From: Parietaria judaica
Taxonomy: Eukaryota; Streptophyta; Magnoliopsida; Rosales; Urticaceae
Direction of reading: 5' to 3'
Length of the DNA: 64,000 nucleotides
Assembly: GCA_954871525.1 (NCBI GenBank)
Contig: OX940871.1
Coordinates: 22,852,586-22,916,585 of the forward strand
Part shown: piece after piece, positions 57,797-64,000 of the stretch
Layout of the letters: each line of letters starts with the position of its first letter
Position numbering within the stretch: position 1 is the stretch's first letter
Program-made: the position numbers and the translations under genes
Notes under the pieces: generated by a model
What the model was told of the DNA's origin: nothing
The model's database searches: none
Seen by the model: the letters and a program-made list of their open reading frames with translations, nothing else

Positions 57797-59875
57797 TAGT
57801 CTCCAAAATGTGAGGCAAAAGCCACCCGATCGAACCAAACAAAATTTGCCGCCCAAAATCCGGACCCGGATTTATCCGGTTCCGGGAAAAAAAAACGGAT
57901 AAATCCGGTTCCGGGTTTATGTATTTTTTTTAATTTAAATTATTTTATTTAATGTTTAGTCCCTTATGTTGTTTTAGTTGTTCAAATACAACATTTTGAT
58001 ACTTATTAGATTTAGACCTAAGTTCGGTTTTAAAAATAATAAAAGTTTAAATTCTTAAGTTATTTATGTGTTTAAATATTTATAAACAAACACGAAATAA
58101 ATAAAGATTAAAGTATACAACAAAAAATAAAAATGTGTTTTTATTCAACAAAACAAACTCAAGATCGAAATTGATTCGGATAGGAACGTACAACGGTACA
58201 ACCGTACAAGTTACAACTTCTACAACCAAAGGTCCAAAGTCAAAGAAAATTACAAAGGCGTAGTACAACAAGAAAACGAACAACTAAAAAAGGAATTACA
58301 CTTGAATATTCGCAAAGTAATTCGCCATTTCTCTGTCTACCATATTCTTTCCTTATTTAGAAACCAATCTTTCTAAGACATCATAATCCAATAAGAACTT
58401 TATAATTATCACCACCCATACAAATTATATTTTTTTTTACCACTTTTAACATATTTAAGTAACTATTTAAAGTTTAACTAAACTAATATGATCAATTGAT
58501 TATTAAAACTAACAAATTAAAAGTAACAATTAGTTAAACTAACAAATTAAAAGTAATAATTAATTAAACTAACATTAAAGATTAAACTAATATGATTATC
58601 AAACTAACATTAAATTAATTACTAATTAGTTATTAATTAACTTATTAAGTAACTTATTAGATATTAGTTATTAGTTATTAGTTATTAATTATTAATTAAT
58701 TTATTAATAAGTAACTTTTTTTTATTAATTAATTTATTAACTACTTAAATGAGACGTACCTCGGTGTCGGGGGAAACGTATTGTTGTTGAAGATGTTGTT
58801 GGACTTGTTGTGCTTGGTATTGTCACTCGGTTCTAAGGCTATGCCATTCCGGAATATTTGGACCTTGAAAATTGAGTAAGTTAGTAAAACCACCGCCGTG
58901 ACCTTGAGAAATTAGTAATTGTTGGTTCGGCCCGACGCCAGCGGTACCATGTTGACCATGAACCGGTAACGGATGGCTAGAAGAACCAGGAACACTGTGT
59001 TGATTCATAACTCCGACATTATAATTATGTTGACTAAAAGCCGTCCCGCTATTAATCGACCGCGGCGACGGAATAGTTGACCGTCCTTTTCCTCGGACTT
59101 CGGTACGTCCTCGAGAACGGTTACTGCCACTCGACATATTAACGATAAATTAAACTAATAATAATGATAAATTAAGCTAGATTAAATTAAACTAAATACT
59201 AAATAACACTAATAACAATTAACAACAACTAAAATACCTAATAACACTAATAACAACTAATAATAATAACAACTAAATAAACTTAACTAATAACAACTAA
59301 AATACATAAACAATATATTAAACTAAAAATAGAGAGTATTTATATAATTATAAAGTAGCTAAACTATAGACTAAAATTCGGAACTTTGAGAGCTTGAGAG
59401 AGTTTGAGATGAAGAGAAGAAGATGTGTGAAAAAAATGAGGTTGAAGTGGTGTATTTATAGGGTAAAATGTATAGGAATCGAGTAAAGAGGTGTAAATGA
59501 GGCTCCAACGGGTATTTTTAAGGGCCTCAATGCAATTTTACCGTTGCCTCACACACCCCTCCAACGGAAACCTGCGGCTGACACGTGGAAGGTACTTTTG
59601 CCGCAAGTCCCTGGTCAAAAGGTGGAATCTTGCTGACTCCCACGCTGACCCAACGGCTCTTTAAGCTGGGCCGTCCATCTCGCGGATCCGACGGCCAAGA
59701 TTAAAGTTAAAAAAAAAAAAAAAAAACCCGGAACCGGACCTATCGGGATCTGTGTTATACCGGTCTGGAAAGTTCCGGATCCGTCTTTTTCCGGACCCGA
59801 ATAGTTCCGGGTCGTTTTTTTTATTTTTTAAATGTGGATCCGGGTTATAACCCGGGTCTCACATTTTTGGGACTA
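57797..59875 (-). mobile_element. hAT-2: deleted hAT derivative keeping exon 1
   Basis: Left end TAGTCTCCAAAATGTGAGG and right end (reverse complement) TAGTCCCAAAAATGTGAGAC. The flanks CGTCTAAC (57789-57796) and CGTCTAAT (59876-59883) match at 7 of 8 bases. Both ends have clustered CCGGAACCGG/CCGGATCCG-type motifs. The element is 2079 bp, reads on the minus strand, and has a promoter and first exon like hAT-1, but the transposase exon is missing. It would need a transposase in trans. Its TIRs and subterminal motifs differ from those of hAT-1, so its partner is a different hAT. Confidence 0.75.
58766..59137 (-). pseudogene. hAT-2 exon 1 remnant
   Basis: Opens MSSGSNRSRGRTEVRGKGRS, continues Gly/Gln/His-rich, and meets TGA at 58825-58823 after SLRTE. 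Beyond that stop the frame continues QAQQVQQHLQQQYVSPDTE to a GTACGT donor near 58763, so the stop is probably a later nonsense change within exon 1. A TATA motif (CTATAAATACACC in reverse complement, about 59450-59462) and a CT-rich leader lie upstream. Confidence 0.6.
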
Positions 59876-59883
59876 CGTCTAAT

Positions 59884-60390
59884 CAAGTGGAACACTTCTA
59901 TAGAAGAAAGGAGTAGATACTGGGCCGATACTAATATAGCCCATCATCAATAATGTTATAAAAATATGGCCCATTATCGGCACCAATTTTTATCTTAAAT
60001 AATCTTAGTGCAATTTAGTGAAGGATTGGCTGAAATTTTGCAAGCCTGATTAGCTCGAATTTTGGGGGATCAACTGGTTAGACTTTATTACCCTTTCATG
60101 TTGTTTTGTTATAGCGTTAAAATGGAGAGACCTATAGAAGTCTCTTTTGGGCCCAAATGTAATAATTAAAGTTAAAATTAAAATTGAATAATTCAAGAAC
60201 CCTGATAGTTAATCTAAAGATGCATGTATTTATTTTTAATAAGTCTAAAATTGAGCTTAAAGATAATTTCTGGTATATAATTTTTCATATTATATCTCTT
60301 TTATTGTCTTCTTTCACTACAAAATCATATACTTGATAATAATATGAATGTTTTTCTAGATGATTTGGTGTAGACTTGGAAACGAATATG
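59884..60390. other. 3' flank of P450 copy 2
   Basis: Non-coding. From about 59935 it resembles the 3' flank of copy 1 (31890 onward), with the same order of short blocks, interrupted here by the MITE at 60399. Confidence 0.55.
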
Positions 60391-60398
60391 TTTAGACA

Positions 60399-60863
60399 CA
60401 AGGTTCGACTTTTCCACGATTATCTTCGCTAATCTTCGATTATCCGTCTTGCCGGTAGTTATCGGTAAGACGGCCATGCCAGTACTTTTCCATGATTTTT
60501 GCCAAAAATCGGCAAACATCTTGAAAAATAACAAAAATATGTATTTTTCAATAAATTTTACACTTTTCGATAATTTTATTTACATATGTGAAAGTGAGAC
60601 TATATTTTATTTACCTATGTTTAAGTATGAAAGGATTATATTTTTGGCATTTTTAATGTTTTATCAACATTATAAACTTAGTAAATAGATTCTTAAAAAT
60701 ATTTTAGTGATTTTTCATCGATAATTCTTCGATAATCATCGAAAAGATCGGTAATTGGTAAGCTACAGTATTATTAGTTTTCCGTCGATAATCCGGTAAG
60801 TTATCGATTAATCCGTCGATAACGGCAAGCGATTTATCGGCAAGTTCGGTAAGTTGAACCTTG
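60399..60863. mobile_element. 465-bp hAT-type MITE in P450 copy 2 flank
   Basis: Left end CAAGGTTCGACTTTTCC and right end (reverse complement) CAAGGTTCAACTTACC, flanked by a perfect 8-bp duplication TTTAGACA (60391-60398 and 60864-60871). It contains many ATCGATAAT and TTATCGG-type motifs near both ends and has no coding capacity. Copy 1's flank lacks it, so it inserted after the duplication. Confidence 0.85.
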
Positions 60864-61069
60864 TTTAGACACATCACACTGTGAAAAGAAAAAAAAGAAA
60901 AAGAAAAAGAAAGAAAGAGGTTCTAAAATAGATTAAAACGGCCCAATAGCACTGTTTTACATATAGTAACTTTTATATATGGCTTATACATCCATGTATA
61001 TGTATATTATATATGTATGAAAACTATTGATGCAGTAAAAGAGTAACATTTATCGTTCACGGAGCTTTC

Positions 61070-64000
61070 TCATGCGTTGATCTTGATCACCCTTGCTGAA
61101 AAACTGTCGGAAGGCATTGGTAGTGGCAAGTAATCTACTGGGGCTGTAGGATTAAGAGCTTCGACCCTGTATGCAAATAAATAAATAAATAAAGGCTAGA
61201 TTGACTATTCAAAATATCAACCAAATTCAATAATCCAAGAAACTTTAGTAAATTGACTATATATTCTAAATTGCTTTTCATCTCATGCATCATATTAATA
61301 ACTTCGATTAAAATATTTTTTTGTCCGGACGTATCTCTTAAACTCTAATAAATTAACCCTTAATAAATTAATACTTCGATAATATAATTAATTCTTTAAT
61401 CCATACGTTATTAATTTATTAAGGTCATATTATATTGTGTTTCTCTTTGTGTCTTTTTCTTGTTATGATGATCTTTCTGTCATCAAAAAGTTATATTATC
61501 GGTATAGCTTTTTTTTTTTGTCTTTGGAAAAGGAGTGAATATCAAATAATTTTCTCAAAGCATCTTTTTTTTTTCTCTTTTATTTACACGACCGCGTATT
61601 GGTATGATAAAAACAGTACTTATAAAATACTTTTTAAAGTGGTTTTTCGGAACTCTTAAATATAAACGACATAATCACAAAAGAAAACTCACTTGTAATG
61701 AAGAAGAAGATGGTGAAGGAGTATGGATATTTCTATCTTGGCCAAGTCGGAACCCGGGCATATTCTGCTTCCAAGTCCAAATGGAATAAAAGATCCCGGC
61801 TTTGGCTTGTTCTGTTAATTACAAACTATAATAAATTAAGCATCTTTACATGCATTTGTATAATAAAGGCAATAATATTGTAACGCATGGCGACTTACAT
61901 CCCATCTTTCAGGATCAAATTTCTCCGGATTTGGGTACGTCTGGGAATCCATATGGACTCCCCTACTCCACACTAAAACTTTCCATCCTTTTGGTATCGT
62001 ATACCCTGAGATGTGATAGAAAAGAAGGGTTAGCTACCCGACAAGGAAAAGACATTGGGACTTAATAAAGTTTAATACGTCTAAGGTTAGTTCGCCCCAT
62101 TGTCAATTGATTTTGAAGTGAAGCCCCAAAATACTAGACATTGTGTAATAGCTAGCCCTTAAGCTCATATATGACCATCGGTCCAAAAATATTGGGATAC
62201 GGTCCAAGATGAATAAGTCAAAAAAGTAAGCATCTTATTTTTTTTTGTAGATGGTAATCATATATGAGAGATTAATAAGATTTATAAGTCGTGGTTGGTC
62301 GATTATTTCTCAATTGCTAATTGATTTTGAGGGGGGAAACCGTAATATTTTAAAATACGCAAACAAATTTAGTATCGATTAGTTTTTTTACCTTCGTAGT
62401 TAATTATTATCATTATTATTATTATTATTGTTGTTGTTGTTACTACTTCACTCACCATTTAAGTGAACATCAACTTTAGCCTGTCGGAAATGTGCGAAAT
62501 TGAGACTAGTAAGGCGGAGTGTCTCATCGATGACCTTGACCATTTAAAACAAATATATGTATAATCAATAAATGACTTTTCAATAACCTAGAATCTATCA
62601 AATTTCTTATATATATAAATAGAGTATAATATGCCTCACTTTAGATAGATATGTCATTTGTTTAATTTCCTGCAGAGTCATTCCTTGTTGCGTGGAAGGT
62701 CTTCTCTTTATTATCTCTTCTTGCTCCTCCTAAAAAAACGAAACAACAAAAGTTGAACTTTTACATATTCGACCTGGTCTATAAATGTGCAAAGCATATT
62801 TAAATTGGCGATCAAGTAAAGTTGTTATTTAAAAAATAAAAAGAAATAATTTAGGTACCTTAGCTTGTGCAAGGATATGAGGGTTTTGTGTGAGAAAGAT
62901 GATGACCCACAAACCGCCACGAGCAGAGCTTTCATGGCCAGCCAACATGAATAGTAACAATAAATCTTTGATATCTTCATCCTCTAATTTAGTTCCATCT
63001 TCATATCTCACTGCCATTAATAAATCTATCAAATCTTTCTTGTTCTCGTCACCCTCGGAATTAATTCTCGCCCTCCGGTCTTCCAAAACTTTTTGAAGAA
63101 TCTTCCTAATATTCTTTTTGGCCTGCCCATATAATCATAATTCCATTAATTATAATCCACTTATGTATATAATAGTATATATGTATCATGGACATCATTT
63201 AGTCATACAATTACATGTAATTTTCCAAAACCTTAAATCATGCACGACTTTTATGAACCTTATTTCATGTGCCGGAAGAAGTTTTGGGGAACTTCCTAGC
63301 TTTGACTATATTTAATTTTGCTTCAATATCGTATATTTTCTAAGAAAATCAAAATATTAAAAAATCTCGGTTATAGAAACTCTTTTTTTTTTTTTAATGA
63401 ATTTGAAATTAGTAGAATTTAGGGAATTATTGTGTTATACAATTTAGAAAAGCTGGAATAATGAATATGAAACGTTTATAGAAAATGAATAAAGAATAAA
63501 ATAATTTAAAAATAAAAAGTAGATGACATAATGCTTAAGGTCTTCCATCACGAAGGCATAAGAAGGAGTGAAGAACTACCTTAAGGGCTGTGTGGAAGGC
63601 GAAGCCTGGCAAGTTAATGACCAGAGACCTCACGCCAGTCATCAAGTTAGCGTAGAGACGGCTGACATCCTGATCGTTGGATTCCGAGTCCGGTCCCATG
63701 AAAACAGTGTTAATGATCTTGAAGGTCGCTTTGCGGAGCTCAGTGCCGAGCTCGATAGGGCTACCGAAGCTGGACCAGCAGCGCAACTTGTCGATAACGA
63801 TGTTCTCGATGCGCGGGATGAACATGGAGAGCGCTTCGTGGCCTTTGATGGGTGTGATGGTGAGACGGCGGATTTGCTTGTGCTCGGGTTTCGAGATGTT
63901 AAGGAAGACCTGCCGGCCCATGAGGATGTCGGTGGACCTCGGGTAGCCCATCTTGAAGCTCTCGTCGTCACACATCACTTTCTTACAATTCTCCGGCGAG
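61070..64000 (-). CDS. CYP88-type cytochrome P450, copy 2, 5' end beyond window
   Basis: Minus-strand exons: 64000-63580 (partial exon 2), 63122-62859, 62729-62640, 62534-62456, 62005-61899, 61811-61693 and 61166-61070, with the same lengths as in copy 1 and consistent phases. It encodes an ER-bound P450 with [37 protein letters not shown] (I-helix), [16 protein letters not shown] (ExxR), [34 protein letters not shown] (heme ligand Cys) and a C-terminus ending IKINA. No stop, frameshift or bad splice site is visible. CYP88 enzymes oxidise diterpenoid or triterpenoid carboxyl/ring carbons (ent-kaurenoic acid oxidase being the best known), but substrate cannot be assigned here. Exon 1 lies outside the window. 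Confidence 0.9.
63580..64000 (-). CDS. P450 copy 2 exon 2 (partial)
   Basis: The visible part begins [18 protein letters not shown] and runs to [12 protein letters not shown] at the AAG|GTAGTT donor. It differs from copy 1 at few positions (for example a Tyr for Ser after FKMG, and TGVRSL for AGLKSL). The 5' part of the exon is cut by the window edge. Confidence 0.92.

Noticed and set aside
1..64000. CRISPR arrays, bacterial operons, prophage or antisense defence systems
   Set aside because: Exon-intron genes, plant retroelements and composition show eukaryotic nuclear DNA; the only regular repeats are the tandem array, LTR repeats and microsatellites.

Overview
This is a transposon-dense stretch of a eudicot plant nuclear genome. 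The evidence is multi-exon genes with GT-AG introns, plant-type Ty1/copia and Ty3/gypsy elements primed by initiator-Met tRNA, hAT, MULE and Helitron elements, high AT content and many (AT)n tracts. The species cannot be named from the sequence. There are no bacterial features, rRNA genes, CRISPR arrays or convincing tRNA genes.

The only well-supported host genes are two tandem minus-strand cytochrome P450 genes of the CYP88 type (relatives of ent-kaurenoic acid oxidase). Copy 1 (46105 to 32745) has eight recognisable exons, a frameshift in exon 1, an 8.16-kb gypsy element in intron 1 and a solo LTR in intron 2. Copy 2 (from beyond 64000 down to 61070) has the same exon sizes and phases, looks intact where visible, and loses its 5' end at the window edge. 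Similar 3' flanks (about 31.9-32.7 kb and 59.9-61.06 kb) show that the duplication extends beyond the coding region.

Layout from left to right. 1-4.8 kb: non-coding, with an old diverged gypsy LTR fragment ending at 3498. 4.8-12.8 kb: a decayed Tnt1/Tork-like copia element with both LTRs, its integrase split by an antisense 2.75-kb solo LTR. 12.9-13.8 kb: possible 5' exons of an unrecognised minus-strand gene, also holding a perfect palindrome. 13.9-17.2 kb: a non-autonomous Helitron. 18.2 and 20.5 kb: two hAT-type MITEs, with a degenerate cold-shock-domain fragment at 19.7-20.0 kb. 24.3-25.8 kb: a decayed multi-exon Transposase_28-type (putative gypsy-type transposon) gene joined directly to a 5'-truncated RE1-like copia pol with one 3' LTR at 29.1-29.3 kb. 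29.97 kb: a 50-bp-arm palindrome. 30.5-31.4 kb: a degenerate gag-like acidic repeat region. 32.7-46.1 kb: P450 copy 1 with its nested insertions. 48.0-48.6 kb: a MULE-type MITE. 49.6-53.9 kb: a nearly intact hAT transposon. 54.4-55.5 kb: a seven-copy tandem array. 57.8-59.9 kb: a deleted hAT derivative. 60.4-60.9 kb: another hAT-type MITE. 61.07-64 kb: P450 copy 2.

The most informative features are: the gypsy element, whose two LTRs read the same apart from an AT-tract length although its interior is too decayed to encode its own machinery, implying recent movement by proteins supplied in trans; the tandem P450 pair with different fates; and the hAT elements, several of which can be delimited exactly by TIRs and target-site duplications. 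I did not find a convincing new biochemical system.
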